64,000 nt of DNA from NCBI RefSeq assembly GCF_007827815.1, contig NZ_VITH01000002.1, positions 310,001 through 374,000 of the forward strand, given 5' to 3'. The translations under genes and the position numbers were made by a program. The notes below the pieces were generated by a model that saw only the letters and a program-made list of their open reading frames with translations, searched no databases and was not told where the DNA came from. Every line of letters starts with the position of its first letter. The first letter of the stretch is position 1. This document shows, one piece after another, positions 11,853-21,295 of this stretch. Source of the stretch: Azospirillum brasilense (GTDB taxonomy: Bacteria; Pseudomonadota; Alphaproteobacteria; Azospirillales; Azospirillaceae).

Positions 11853-13283
11853 TCAGTGCGCGCGGGCCTGGAACAGGGCGACGCCCCGCAGCAGGTCGAG
11901 CGCGCGGGCCAGCTGGTAGTCGAAGGGCGGCTGGTTGGGCGCGCCCTCGCCATTCTCCGCGGACGGCGCCGCCGGGGCGTTGCCGTTGGCGGGAGCCGGC
12001 GTCGCACCCGGCGCGGGGGCCGCGCCCGGGGCCGCGCCTGGAGCCGCACCGGGGGCCGGAGCGTTGCTGGCGCCCGGCGCCGGGGCCGGCTGGGTGGTCG
12101 CCGGACGGGGGGCGTCCGGGTTGCGCAGCGCGCCGCGCAGGTCGCTCTCGCGGCGGCGGATCAGACCCTGGTCGGTCTCCTCGACGCGGGCCGGGTGCAC
12201 CTCGATGTCCGGGGTGATGCCCAGGGCCTGGATCGACTTGCCCGACGGCGTGTAGTAGCGCGCCGTGGTCAGGCGCATGGCGCCGTGGCCGGGCAGCGGG
12301 ATGATCGTCTGGACCGACCCCTTGCCGAAGGACTGGGTGCCGAGGACGAGCGCCCGCTTGTGATCCTGCAGCGCGCCGGCGACGATTTCCGAGGCCGAGG
12401 CCGAGCCGCCGTTGACCAGCACCACGATCGGCAGGCCCTTGGCGAGGTCGCCGGGCTTGGCGTTGTAGCGCGTGCCCTCCTCGGCCTTGCGGCCGCGGGT
12501 GGAGACGATCTCCCCCTTCTCCAGGAAGGTGTCGGAGACCGAGACCGCTTGGTCGAGCAGGCCGCCGGGGTTGTTGCGCAGGTCGAGGACGTAGCCCTTG
12601 AGCTTGTCGCCGAGCTGCTGCTGGATCGAGGCGATGGCCTTCTCCAGCCCCTGCTGCGTCTGCTCGTTGAAGCTGGTGATGCGGACGTAGCCGATGTCGC
12701 CCTCGGTGCGGTAGCGGACCGACTGCACCTTGATGACGGCGCGGGTCAGCGTGACCTCGAACGGTTCGCCGGCTTCGCCGCGGCGCACGGTGACCTTGAT
12801 GTCGCTGCCCACCGGGCCGCGCATCTTCTCCACCGCCTCGTTCAGCGACAGGCCCATCACGGCCTCGCCGTTGAGCTGGATGATCAGGTCGCCCGGCTGC
12901 AGCCCGGCGCGGAAGGCCGGAGTCTCGTCGATGGGCGACACGACCTTGATCAGGCCGTTCTCCATCGTCACCTCGATGCCCAGCCCGCCGAACTCGCCGC
13001 GGGTCTGAACCTGCATGTCCTGGAAGCTCTTGCGGTTCAGATAGCTGGAGTGCGGGTCGAGCGAGGTGAGCATGCCGTTGATGGCGGACTCGATGAGTTG
13101 CTCGTCCGTCGTCGACTCGACATACTCGGCGCGCACGCGCTCGAAGACGTCGCCGAACAGGTTGAGCTGGCGGTAGGTCTCGGAACTGTTGCCGGTGCTG
13201 TTCACCTGCGCGGTGACGGTGGCGACGCCGGCCCCCAGAAACACCAGGGCCGCGGCGGTGGCGGCACGCTTGACTATCCTCAT
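11853..13283 (-). CDS. ctpA: Carboxyl-terminal processing protease CtpA (S41 family)
   Basis: Periplasmic Ser/Lys protease. 476 residues: an N-terminal hydrophobic signal or anchor (about 8-26), a PDZ domain (about 97-175, GGLGIEVTM, then GLQPGDLIIQLNGE), and the protease core with Ser296 in GSASASE and Lys321 in FGKGS as the catalytic pair (25 residues apart, as in Tsp). The C-terminal 80 residues are a low-complexity Pro/Ala/Gly tail with APGAAPGAAP-like repeats. The ATG directly abuts the envC stop (TAGATG), so translation is coupled. Partnership with EnvC-like proteins in peptidoglycan remodelling is plausible from context. Confidence 0.95.
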   Translation of the reverse strand: MRIVKRAATAAALVFLGAGVATVTAQVNSTGNSSETYRQLNLFGDVFERVRAEYVESTTDEQLIESAINGMLTSLDPHSSYLNRKSFQDMQVQTRGEFGGLGIEVTMENGLIKVVSPIDETPAFRAGLQPGDLIIQLNGEAVMGLSLNEAVEKMRGPVGSDIKVTVRRGEAGEPFEVTLTRAVIKVQSVRYRTEGDIGYVRITSFNEQTQQGLEKAIASIQQQLGDKLKGYVLDLRNNPGGLLDQAVSVSDTFLEKGEIVSTRGRKAEEGTRYNAKPGDLAKGLPIVVLVNGGSASASEIVAGALQDHKRALVLGTQSFGKGSVQTIIPLPGHGAMRLTTARYYTPSGKSIQALGITPDIEVHPARVEETDQGLIRRRESDLRGALRNPDAPRPATTQPAPAPGASNAPAPGAAPGAAPGAAPAPGATPAPANGNAPAAPSAENGEGAPNQPPFDYQLARALDLLRGVALFQARAH

Positions 13284-14663
13284 CTACCCTTGTCCTTTCC
13301 CCTCCGGGGCGCCGAAACCGCGCTGTGGATTGATCGGCTGTCCGTGACGTCGAAGCTCGAAGTAAAGATCGGGTGACCCGTCGGCGGGCATCAGGCCGAT
13401 GGGTTCCCCCGTGGCCACGCGCCGTCCGACGGCCGTGTCGATGCGGCCAAATCCAGCGATGAGACTATGATATCCGTGGCTGTGTTCCACGATCAAGATT
13501 TGGCCATAGCCGCGGAACGGACCGGCGAAGACGATCGTTCCGGCCTGCGGTGACACCACCGTCGAACCGGCGCGGGCCTGGATGGTGACGCCCCGGCTGG
13601 TCGCGCCGTAGCGGTCGGCCTCGCCGTAGCGGACGGTCACCCGGCCGCCCACCGGCAGGCGTTCCCCGGCGGGCGCGCTGGGCGCGGCGCGGGCGGTTTC
13701 CGTCTCGGCCCTGGCCCTCTGGTCTGCGGCCCTCTGCTCCGCGAGCTTCTGCTCGGCCGCCCTCTGCTCCGCGGCCTTCTGCTCGGCGAGGCGGCGTTCG
13801 GCGTCGCGGCGCTCCGCCTCCAGCCGCTCGGCCTCGCGCTTGGCCGCCATGGCGGCGGCGGCGCGGCGTTCGGCCTCGATGCGGTCCATCAGCTGGCGCA
13901 GGTCGGCGGCCTGACCGGTCAGGCGGGCGGTGCGCTGGGCGACCTGCTGCCGTTCCTCCTCGGTCTGGCGCGACAGCTCCTCGCGCCGGGCGACGAACTG
14001 GCCGATCTCCTTCTGGCGGTCGATCAGGGTGAGGCGGGCGGCGTAGGTGCGGGTGCGCTGGGCCTGCAGCGTCTCGCGCGTCTCGGCCAGCCGGGTCAGC
14101 GCCTGGGCCAGCGCGTCGGCGCGGGCGCGCAGGGCCGGCACCGTGTCGCGCAGCAGCAGGGCGGAGCGCAGCGTGTCCACCGGCCCGTCCGGGCGGGCCA
14201 GCGCCGCTTCCGGCGGGATGCGGGCGACGCGCTGCAGGGCGGCGAGCAGGGCGGCGATCTGCTGCCGCTCGCCCTCCAGCTTCTCGGCCTGATTGCGCTC
14301 CTGCGTCTCCAGGGCGGTCAGGGACTCTTCGAGATGGGCGAGTTCGTCCTCCTGCGCCCGCTCCTGGTCGGCGAGGCCAACCAGCCGGTCGCGCAGCTCG
14401 TCCAATTCCTTCTGGAGCGTCTGGGACTGGCGGTCGAGCTGCCGTTGCAGGGCCTTGTCCGACTGGAGATCCTGCTCCACCCGCTTCAGCGTCTGGCCGG
14501 GGGACTCGGTCTGCGCCGCGGCGGTGGTGGAGAGGACGAGAAGGGTGGCGGTCAGCAGGGCCGGCCGCCAGGAAAACGCCCGCTCCCGCCCGGCGCCTTG
14601 CGGACGGGAGACGGGGAGGGGGAGCAGAGCAACACCCGCCGGATGATCGCGCCCTGCGCCCAT
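13284..14663 (-). CDS. envC: Murein hydrolase activator EnvC, degenerate LytM/M23 domain
   Basis: Periplasmic coiled-coil protein that activates amidases for septal peptidoglycan splitting. 459 residues: a signal sequence (about 33-50), a long coiled coil (about 55-325, with Ala/Glu/Arg-rich heptads such as EAERRDAERRLAEQKAAEQR), and a C-terminal M23 domain (about 345-455). The zinc ligands of active M23 enzymes are missing: YGATSRGVTI replaces the HxxxD region and DLYFELRR replaces HLHFE, as in EnvC activators. The selected start gives an unusually long 33-residue segment before the signal core; a downstream start is possible. It lies between gpmI and ctpA. Confidence 0.92.
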   Translation of the reverse strand: MGAGRDHPAGVALLPLPVSRPQGAGRERAFSWRPALLTATLLVLSTTAAAQTESPGQTLKRVEQDLQSDKALQRQLDRQSQTLQKELDELRDRLVGLADQERAQEDELAHLEESLTALETQERNQAEKLEGERQQIAALLAALQRVARIPPEAALARPDGPVDTLRSALLLRDTVPALRARADALAQALTRLAETRETLQAQRTRTYAARLTLIDRQKEIGQFVARREELSRQTEEERQQVAQRTARLTGQAADLRQLMDRIEAERRAAAAMAAKREAERLEAERRDAERRLAEQKAAEQRAAEQKLAEQRAADQRARAETETARAAPSAPAGERLPVGGRVTVRYGEADRYGATSRGVTIQARAGSTVVSPQAGTIVFAGPFRGYGQILIVEHSHGYHSLIAGFGRIDTAVGRRVATGEPIGLMPADGSPDLYFELRRHGQPINPQRGFGAPEGKGQG

Positions 14664-14677
14664 GCTCCAATTCCGCC

Positions 14678-16243
14678 TTATTCCGCGGCGGCCCGCGCGC
14701 TGGCGCGGTCGATCAGGCTCTTGCCGGTCATCTCGGCCGGCTGCGGCAGCTTCATCAGATCGAGCAGCGTCGGGGCGATGTCGGCCAGACGCCCGCTGCG
14801 GATCGCCGACACCCCGGCGGGGCCGTTCACCAGCACCAGCGGCACCTTGTCCAGCGTGTGGGCGGTGTGCGGGCCGTTGGTCTGCGGGTCCCTCATCAGC
14901 TCGCAGTTGCCGTGGTCGGCGGTGACCAGCATCACGCCGCCCTGGGCGCGCACTGCGGCCTCCAGCCGGCCCAGGCTGACGTCCACCGCCTCGACCGCCT
15001 TGATGGCGGCGGACAGGATGCCGCTGTGGCCGACCATGTCGGGGTTGGCGTAGTTGATGACCACCAGATCGTACTTCCCGCTGTCCACGGCGGCGACGAC
15101 CTTGTCGGTCACCTCGGCGGCGGACATCTCCGGCTGGAGATCGTAGGTGGCGACCTTCGGCGACGGCACCAGGATGCGGTCCTCGCCGGGGTACACGCGC
15201 TCCTCGCCACCGTTGAAGAAGAAGGTGACGTGCGGGTACTTTTCCGTCTCGGCGATGCGCAACTGGGTCAATCCGGCCTCGCTGACCACTTCGCCCAGCA
15301 CCTTGGTCAAGGATTTCGGCGGAAAGATGGTCGTCATCAGCTTGGCGAGTGTGGACGAGTACTCGACCATACCGACGGCGGCGGCCAGCTTCGGGACCGA
15401 GGCGCGCTCGAACCCGTCGAAGGCCGGGTCGACGAAGGCGGCCAGGATCTCGCGGGCGCGGTCGGCGCGGAAGTTCGCCATCAGGATGGCGTCGCCGTCC
15501 TTCATGCCGGCGTAGCCGTCGATGACGGTCGGCAGGATGAACTCGTCGTGAGTGCCGGCGGCGTAGCTCTGCTCGATCGCCTGGATCGGATCGGCCGCCG
15601 TCACGCCCTCGGCGCTGACCAACGCGGCGTAGGCCTTGGCGACGCGGTCCCAGCGCTTGTCGCGGTCCATGGCATAGTAGCGACCGCTGACCGTGGCGAC
15701 GTTGACGCCGGGCAGGGCGTGGACGTCGGCCATGAATTCGGCCATCTGGTCCTTGGCGCTCTGCGGCGGCACGTCGCGGCCGTCGGTGAAGGCGTGGATC
15801 TCGACCGGGACGCCCTCATGGGCCAGCACGCCGGCCAGCGCCGCGATGTGGTCCTGGTGCGAATGGACGCCGCCCGGCGACAGCAGGCCCAGGATGTGGC
15901 AGCGCCCGCCCGAGGCCAGCAGCGTCTTGGCGAGGTCGTTCAGCGCGGCGTTGCGCTCCAGCTCCCCCTCGACGATGGCGTGGTCGATCATCACCAGATC
16001 CTGGCGGACGACGCGGCCGGCGCCCAGATTCATGTGACCGACCTCGGAGTTGCCCATCTGGCCCTTGGGCAACCCGACCTCCTCCTCGCTGGCCTCCAGG
16101 AAGGCGCGGGGCTCCGACGACCACAGCCGGTCCCAGTTGGGCGTGTTGCCCTGCGCGATGGCGTTGTCCTCGCGCTCCTCGCGGTAGCCCCAGCCATCCA
16201 GGATGCACAGCACTACGGGTCGGGGACGATTGGTCTCGGTCAT
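14678..16243 (-). CDS. gpmI: 2,3-bisphosphoglycerate-independent phosphoglycerate mutase
   Basis: Interconverts 3- and 2-phosphoglycerate in glycolysis, using two manganese ions. About 521 residues, family length. Motifs are CILDGWGYRE at the start, the phosphoserine motif MGNSEVGHMNLGAGR, HVDDHIA-type metal sites (SHQDHIAALAG), and VTADHGNCE near the C-terminus. An ATG four codons upstream is also possible; I prefer this one because AGGA precedes it at suitable distance. It begins the cluster gpmI-envC-ctpA. Confidence 0.97.
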   Translation of the reverse strand: MTETNRPRPVVLCILDGWGYREEREDNAIAQGNTPNWDRLWSSEPRAFLEASEEEVGLPKGQMGNSEVGHMNLGAGRVVRQDLVMIDHAIVEGELERNAALNDLAKTLLASGGRCHILGLLSPGGVHSHQDHIAALAGVLAHEGVPVEIHAFTDGRDVPPQSAKDQMAEFMADVHALPGVNVATVSGRYYAMDRDKRWDRVAKAYAALVSAEGVTAADPIQAIEQSYAAGTHDEFILPTVIDGYAGMKDGDAILMANFRADRAREILAAFVDPAFDGFERASVPKLAAAVGMVEYSSTLAKLMTTIFPPKSLTKVLGEVVSEAGLTQLRIAETEKYPHVTFFFNGGEERVYPGEDRILVPSPKVATYDLQPEMSAAEVTDKVVAAVDSGKYDLVVINYANPDMVGHSGILSAAIKAVEAVDVSLGRLEAAVRAQGGVMLVTADHGNCELMRDPQTNGPHTAHTLDKVPLVLVNGPAGVSAIRSGRLADIAPTLLDLMKLPQPAEMTGKSLIDRASARAAAE

Positions 16244-16388
16244 CACGGTCCTCATACGCCTGTCACGGTCGGGTTGCGGGTCTCGGTCGAACTGTCTGAC
16301 GCGGTTTCTTGTGGCTGATGCCTTTTACGCGCGCATCGCCTTGGGCCGGATCAGAAAATGGCATGCCTGCGCACGCGCACAATGGGAG

Positions 16389-16847
16389 TCATGCACGGTG
16401 ATAGGGGTGTCCGGCCAGAATTTGCTGGGCACGGTAGATTTGCTCCGCCAACATGCCTCGCACCAGCATATGCGGCCATGTCATGGCGCCCAAGGCCAAA
16501 AGCAAATCGGCGCGCGCCCGCACGGCGTCGCCGTGGCCGTCGGCCCCGCCGATGAGAAAGGCGATGTCGCCCGCCCCCTGGTCCCGCCAGCCGCCGATCT
16601 TCGCGGCGAAGGCTTCGCTGGTGATGGTCTTGCCGCGCTCGTCCAGGGCCACGACGATGGCCCCGGCGGGGATGGCGGCCAGAAGCAGCTCCGCCTCCTG
16701 CCGCTTCAACTCGTCGGAGGCGAGGCGCTTCTTCACCTCGACCTCGCGCAGAGTCAGCGGCCAGGACAGGCGGCCGGCGTACTCGTCATACAGGTCGCGC
16801 GCCGGACCGGTCCGTGACCGCCCAACCGCGGCAAGCCACAGACGCAT
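16389..16847 (-). CDS. rlmH: 23S rRNA (pseudouridine-1915 N3)-methyltransferase RlmH
   Basis: SPOUT-class methyltransferase that modifies helix 69 of 23S rRNA on assembled 70S ribosomes. 152 residues, the usual size, with [26 protein letters not shown] (cofactor-binding knot) and [17 protein letters not shown] at the C-terminus. Directly downstream of rsfS with a 41-base gap, the common rsfS-rlmH pairing. Confidence 0.97.
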   Translation of the reverse strand: MRLWLAAVGRSRTGPARDLYDEYAGRLSWPLTLREVEVKKRLASDELKRQEAELLLAAIPAGAIVVALDERGKTITSEAFAAKIGGWRDQGAGDIAFLIGGADGHGDAVRARADLLLALGAMTWPHMLVRGMLAEQIYRAQQILAGHPYHRA

Positions 16848-16888
16848 CGGTCCGACTCCCGTTCGTCACCCGTCCTGAATGGTGTCCG

Positions 16889-17329
16889 TCAGGCGCTCAT
16901 GCGCTCGGCGGAGGGCCGCGGCGTCTCCAGACCCCACATCTTCTCGATGTTGTAGAAGGTCCGGACTTCCGGGCGGAACAGGTGGATGATGACGTCCCCG
17001 GCGTCGACCAGAACCCAGTCGCACTGGTTCAGGCCCTCGACCTCGACGCCGCGCAGACCGGCCTGCTTCATGCGGTCGGCCAGCTTCATGGCCATGGCGG
17101 CGATGTGCCGGGTGTTGCGGCCCGACGCCACGATCATGTAGTCGGCGATGCTGGTCTTGCCGGCAAGGTCGATGACGACGACGTCTTCGGCCTGATCGTC
17201 GTCCAGGGACTTCTCGACGAGCGCCTTCAGTTCGTCCGGCTGGGGAACGGGAACGGGCGCGGGCCGCACAACGGGCGCGGCCGGTTCGATGAACGTGTTG
17301 ATGGTACCTACCTCGCGATACAGGGTCAC
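16889..17329 (-). CDS. rsfS: Ribosome silencing factor RsfS
   Basis: Binds ribosomal protein uL14 and blocks subunit joining when nutrients are scarce. 146 residues; the core from about residue 35 has VVIDLAGKTSIADYMIVASG, then HIAAMAMKLAD and GDVIIHLFRPEVRTFYNIEKMW, all characteristic. The start is a GTG whose last two bases form part of the upstream nadD stop (GTGA overlap); this gives a short Pro-rich N-terminal extension. Other in-frame starts would give a longer product through nadD. Confidence 0.93.
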   Translation of the reverse strand: MTLYREVGTINTFIEPAAPVVRPAPVPVPQPDELKALVEKSLDDDQAEDVVVIDLAGKTSIADYMIVASGRNTRHIAAMAMKLADRMKQAGLRGVEVEGLNQCDWVLVDAGDVIIHLFRPEVRTFYNIEKMWGLETPRPSAERMSA

Positions 17330-17943
17330 GACCCGCTGGCGCGTGCCCGGCGGATCGCCGTCGCCGAAGCCGGATGCAGCGGGTTGCGGAGGAAAATCCA
17401 GGCCGGTGTTTTCGAACCGGCCAACCCCTTGGCCTTGTGCATGCTCACCCGGCGACGGGCATAGCGCTGAGCGGCTATGCCACCAAGCGCCCCCATAGAA
17501 TAAGTTGGACGGGCGAGAACTGCAACCGGCACCAGCCGGAAGATGCGCGTCCAATGCCGCCAGCGGGGGATTTGCCGAAGATTGTCCGCCCCCATCAGCC
17601 AGACGAAGCGCGTTTTGGGGAAGCGGAGCGTGAGCTTGGCCAGCGTGTCGGCGGTGTAGCGGGTGCCAAGCTCTTGCTCGATGGCGGTGACCCGGATGGC
17701 CGGATGGCGGGCGGTGCGCCGGGCCTCCTCCAGCCGCTCGGCGAGCGGCGCCATGCCGTGCACCGGCTTCAGCGGGTTCTGCGGGCTGACCAGCCACCAC
17801 ACCTGATCGAGGCCCAGCGCCTTCAGCGCGTACAGGCTGATGTGCCGGTGCCCGGCGTGGGCCGGGTTGAAGGACCCGCCGAGCAGCCCGACGCGCAGGC
17901 CGGCGTGGAGCGGGCCGGCGTAGCGGTGGGGGGGTGGCGACAT
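17326..17943 (-). CDS. nadD: Nicotinate-nucleotide adenylyltransferase
   Basis: Converts nicotinate mononucleotide to deamido-NAD in NAD synthesis. 205 residues with the nucleotidyltransferase signature GLLGGSFNPAHAGHRHISL and the ISSTxIR-like end (SATAIRRA). The ATG at the right end is preferred because an upstream in-frame ATG falls inside an intergenic palindromic repeat. The gene overlaps rsfS by four bases. The window also carries nadE, the last step of the same pathway, 28 kb away. Confidence 0.95.
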   Translation of the reverse strand: MSPPPHRYAGPLHAGLRVGLLGGSFNPAHAGHRHISLYALKALGLDQVWWLVSPQNPLKPVHGMAPLAERLEEARRTARHPAIRVTAIEQELGTRYTADTLAKLTLRFPKTRFVWLMGADNLRQIPRWRHWTRIFRLVPVAVLARPTYSMGALGGIAAQRYARRRVSMHKAKGLAGSKTPAWIFLRNPLHPASATAIRRARASGS

Positions 17944-17948
17944 GCTTG

Positions 17949-18034
17949 CCCCCTCCCTAACCCTCCCCCGCTTCGCAGGGGAGGGAATCAATCCCCCTCC
18001 CTCGCCGAAGGCGGGGGAGGGTCGGGGAGGGGGC
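17949..18034. repeat. GC-rich palindromic intergenic repeat
   Basis: CCCTCCCTAACCCTCCCCCG at the left end and CGGGGGAGGGTCGGGGAGGG at the right end are near-perfect inverted copies, with an inner GGGGAGGGAATC/ATCCCCCTCCC pair. It sits between proA and nadD and closely resembles the element at 52852-52956. It may weaken read-through from proA into nadD or serve as an mRNA stabiliser. Confidence 0.85.
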
Positions 18035-18060
18035 AGACGTAAGCTCCAGGGACTTGAACC

Positions 18061-19341
18061 TCACGGCCGCGTCTGACCATCGCCGCGCACGACATACTTG
18101 TAGCTGGTCAGCTGCTCCGCCCCCACCGGGCCGCGGGCGTGGAACTTGTCGGTGGAGATGCCGATCTCCGCACCCATGCCGAACTCGCCGCCGTCGGCGA
18201 ACTGGGTGCTGGCGTTCCACAACACGATGCCGCTGTCGATGCGCTGCAGGAAGCGCTCCGCCGCCGCCGGGTCCTCGGTCACGATGGCGTCGGTGTGGTG
18301 GGAGCCGTGGCGGTTGATGTGGTCGATCGCCCCGTCCACCCCGTCCACCACGCCGCAGGCGATGATGGCGTCGAGATACTCGGTGTCCCAATCCTCCGCC
18401 GTCACCGCCGTCACGCGCGGATCGACCGCCTGGGCGGCGTCGTCGCCACGGACGGCGCAGCCGGCGTCCAGCAGGTCCTTCACCAGCACCGGCAGCATGG
18501 CGTCGGCGATCCGGCGGTCGACCAGCAGCGTCTCGGCGGCGCCGCAGATCGAGGTGCGGCGCATCTTGGCGTTCATCACCACCTTGCGCGCCTTCTCCGG
18601 GTCGGCCCCGGCGTCGACGTACACGGTGTTGTTGCCGTCCAGATGCTTGATGACCGGGATGCGGCTCTCCTCGGCGATGCGCTGGATCAGCGACTTGCCG
18701 CCGCGCGGGACGATCACGTCGATGCAGTCGCGCATGGTCAGCATATGGCCGACCGCCGCCCGGTCCGTGGTCGGGACGAGCTGGACCGCCGCTTCCGGCA
18801 GCCCGGCGGCGCGCAAGCCGTCGGCCAGGCAGGCGGCGATGGCGCGGGACGAGCGGATGCTCTCCGACCCGCCGCGCAGGATCGCCGCGTTGCCCGACTT
18901 CAGGCAGAGGCCGCCGGCGTCGGCGGTCACGTTGGGGCGGCTTTCGTAGATGATGCCGATCACCCCCAGCGGCACGCGCACGCGCTGGATGGCCAGCCCG
19001 TTGGGGCGGGTCCATTCGGCGATGACGCCGCCGATGGGATCGGGGAAGTCGGCGATGTCCTCCAGCCCCTTGGCCATCGCCTCGAGGCGGGCGTCGTTGA
19101 GGGCCAAGCGCTCGATCATGGGACCGGCGAGGCCGCGCTCCCGGGCGGCGGCGACGTCCGCATCGTTGGCCGCCTGGATCTCCGCCTTGCGGGCGCGGAT
19201 CGCGGCGGCCGCGGCCCGCAAGGCCTGATCCTTCGACGGGCTTGGCACGGTCGCCAGCTCCGCCGCGGCGGCGCGGGCGGCGCGGCCGAGGGCGAGCATC
19301 TGATCGTGCAAGGCGTCGGTGGTCTCAAGCAGGGCGGACAT
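18061..19341 (-). CDS. proA: Gamma-glutamyl phosphate reductase
   Basis: Second step of proline synthesis, NADPH reduction of gamma-glutamyl phosphate to the semialdehyde. 426 residues, normal. Motifs are [17 protein letters not shown], catalytic-cysteine segment [15 protein letters not shown] and [12 protein letters not shown]. The ATG of [12 protein letters not shown] is preferred; longer frames lack a ribosome site. In most related genomes proA follows proB directly; here 2.6 kb with three genes, two of them on the other strand, separates them. Confidence 0.97.
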   Translation of the reverse strand: MSALLETTDALHDQMLALGRAARAAAAELATVPSPSKDQALRAAAAAIRARKAEIQAANDADVAAARERGLAGPMIERLALNDARLEAMAKGLEDIADFPDPIGGVIAEWTRPNGLAIQRVRVPLGVIGIIYESRPNVTADAGGLCLKSGNAAILRGGSESIRSSRAIAACLADGLRAAGLPEAAVQLVPTTDRAAVGHMLTMRDCIDVIVPRGGKSLIQRIAEESRIPVIKHLDGNNTVYVDAGADPEKARKVVMNAKMRRTSICGAAETLLVDRRIADAMLPVLVKDLLDAGCAVRGDDAAQAVDPRVTAVTAEDWDTEYLDAIIACGVVDGVDGAIDHINRHGSHHTDAIVTEDPAAAERFLQRIDSGIVLWNASTQFADGGEFGMGAEIGISTDKFHARGPVGAEQLTSYKYVVRGDGQTRP

Positions 19342-19476
19342 CGGTCTCACTCCAGTGGCGTTCGCCAAGCGGCATCGGCCGGTTGAAAAGGGCGGAAACC
19401 ATAGCCCATCCCGCGCCGCCGCGAAAGCCATGGCGGCTAAGCCGAATTGCTGATCGGCCTACTCAACAATCCGCCT

Positions 19477-19509
19477 GGGCCACGGTCGATTGCCGGCGTA
19501 GCGTGGCCC
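19477..19509. promoter_or_regulatory. Inverted repeat in the proA/cytochrome divergent region
   Basis: A perfect 8-base inverted repeat, GGGCCACG (19477-19484) and CGTGGCCC (19502-19509), lies 30-60 bases before the di-heme cytochrome start, in the 197-base gap that must contain two divergent promoters. It could be an operator; no regulator is identified. Confidence 0.35.
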
Positions 19510-19538
19510 TCTGCGTCATCGGTGAGGGGGAGAACTCC

Positions 19539-20420
19539 ATGGTCCGGCTTGTCCGCCGCGGCAGCGTCGCCGCGTGCCTGATGCTGTCCGGCATGATCGC
19601 GACCGCCATGATCGCGACCGCTAGGGCCGAAACGCCGTCGGAATCACCGGTGGAGCGGGGGCGTGCCCTGGTCAACGGCATCGTCGCCTGCGGCAACTGC
19701 CACACCCCGCAGGGACCCGGCGGTCCGGTCGCGGGACGGGAGCTGGCCGGCGGGACGCCCTTCGTCGAGGAGCCCTTCACCGCCTACGCCTCCAACATCA
19801 CGCCGGACCCGGAGACGGGGATCGGGCGCTGGACCGACGAGCAGCTGGTCACCGCCATTCGCGAGGGCAAGAGGCCAGACGGCAGCCTGATCGGGCCGCC
19901 GATGCCCTTCGGCTTCTACCGCGGCCTGTCGGACGGCGACCTGCGCGCCATCGTCGCCTATCTGCGCAGCGTGCCGCCGGTGCGGCATTCTGTCCCGAAG
20001 TCCGAGTACCGCATGGCGCTGCCCGCCGCCTACGGACCACCGGTCGGGTCGGTGGCGGATGTGCCGCGTACAGACCCGGTGACGTACGGCGCGTACATGG
20101 CCGGTCCGCTCGGCCACTGCATGGAATGCCACACGCCGATGCTGCCGGACGGGCGGCTCGACACGACCCGCATGGGGGCCGGCGGGCGGAACTTCGCCGG
20201 GCCGTGGGGCAACGCCGTCTCCCGCAACATCACGCAGGACAAGGAGCACGGGCTGGGCGGCTGGACCGACGCGGAGATCCGCCGGGCCATCACCGAGGGT
20301 GTACGTCCCGACGGCCACCGGCTGAGCCCGCCCATGGGCTATCACTATTACAAGTCCATGAGCGATGGCGAGTTGGGCGCCCTGGTCGCCTACCTGCGTA
20401 CGCTTCCCCCGGCCCGCTAG
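19539..20420 (+). CDS. Di-heme c-type cytochrome
   Basis: Periplasmic or membrane-attached electron carrier. 293 residues: a signal peptide (to about residue 30, ATARA), then two cytochrome c domains with heme motifs CGNCH (51-55) and CMECH (194-198). Each domain carries the SNITPDPETGIGRWTD or NITQDKEHGLGGWTD pattern and the LSPPMGYHYYK/GPPMPFGFY methionine region, as in subunit II-type cytochromes of alcohol dehydrogenases and related sorbitol/gluconate dehydrogenases. Its redox partner is not nearby. A strong GAGGGGGAG precedes the ATG. It is inserted between proA and proB. Confidence 0.93.
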   Translation: MVRLVRRGSVAACLMLSGMIATAMIATARAETPSESPVERGRALVNGIVACGNCHTPQGPGGPVAGRELAGGTPFVEEPFTAYASNITPDPETGIGRWTDEQLVTAIREGKRPDGSLIGPPMPFGFYRGLSDGDLRAIVAYLRSVPPVRHSVPKSEYRMALPAAYGPPVGSVADVPRTDPVTYGAYMAGPLGHCMECHTPMLPDGRLDTTRMGAGGRNFAGPWGNAVSRNITQDKEHGLGGWTDAEIRRAITEGVRPDGHRLSPPMGYHYYKSMSDGELGALVAYLRTLPPAR

Positions 20421-20528
20421 ACCCCACCGGCCGTGCGTGAAATACCGCACCGCCGAAAACGCAGTACCGTAAGCTTTGCCGAGAGGGCATAGTCCGCGGG
20501 TTTTTTCCACCCGCCGGACCGTGGCCCC

Positions 20529-21272
20529 ATGCTGACCCTGCTGCTGATCGTCTCCGCCTTCTTCGCGGGCGTGCTCAACGCCGTGGCCGGTGGCGGCAGC
20601 TTCCTGACCTTTCCGGCGCTGATCATGGCCGGCGTGCCGCCGCTGAACGCCAACGCGACCAGCACGGTGGCGGTGTCGCCGGGCGCGCTGGCCAGCGCCT
20701 ACGGCTACCGGCGAGAGCTGGGGCGGATCAAGGAGGTCAGCCTGCCGGCCTTCCTCGGCGTCAGCCTGGTCGGCGGGCTGCTGGGCGCGCTGCTCCTGCT
20801 GTGGACGCCGCAGCGGGTGTTCGAGGCGGTGATTCCCTGGCTGCTGCTGTTCGCGACGGTGCTGTTCGCCTTCGGCCCGAAGGTGTCGGCCTACATCCGC
20901 CGCAACTTCAAAGTCGGCCACAGCACCGTGCTGATCGTGCAGTTCTTCATCGCCATCTACGGCGGCTATTTCGGCGGGGGGATCGGCATCCTGATCCTGG
21001 CGACGCTGGGCGTCTTCGGCCTGACCGACCTGCACGCGATGAACGGGCTGAAGGCGCTGGTGTCCGGCTGCCTGAACGCGGTCGCGGTGGTGGCCTTCGT
21101 CTTCGGTGGCGCGGTCTATTGGAACGAGGCGCTGATCATGCTGGTCGCCGCCATGGCCGGCGGCTACGCCGGGGCCGCCGTCGCCCGCCACATCCCGCCG
21201 CCGGTCCTGCGCAAGTTCGTGATCCTGGTGGGCGTGGCGATGACGGTCTATTTCTTCGTCGTGAAGGGCTGA
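20529..21272 (+). CDS. TauE/SafE family anion permease
   Basis: 247-residue integral membrane protein with about eight predicted helices, glycine-rich repeats GVLNAVAGGGSFLTFPALI at the start and GGYFGGGIGILILATLG at the middle, the two duplicated signatures of the TauE/SafE (formerly DUF81) family. Members export sulfite, sulfoacetate or other organic sulfur or carboxylate anions; substrate is unassigned here. It follows the di-heme cytochrome by 108 bases on the same strand and may be co-transcribed. A sulfite role linked to the cytochrome is only speculation. Confidence 0.9.
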   Translation: MLTLLLIVSAFFAGVLNAVAGGGSFLTFPALIMAGVPPLNANATSTVAVSPGALASAYGYRRELGRIKEVSLPAFLGVSLVGGLLGALLLLWTPQRVFEAVIPWLLLFATVLFAFGPKVSAYIRRNFKVGHSTVLIVQFFIAIYGGYFGGGIGILILATLGVFGLTDLHAMNGLKALVSGCLNAVAVVAFVFGGAVYWNEALIMLVAAMAGGYAGAAVARHIPPPVLRKFVILVGVAMTVYFFVVKG

Positions 21273-21295
21273 GGCGCCCCAGGGAGCGGCGGCGG

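Noticed and set aside
13284-14663. Active M23 endopeptidase
   Set aside because: The zinc-ligand motifs are replaced, so it is better read as an EnvC-type activator.
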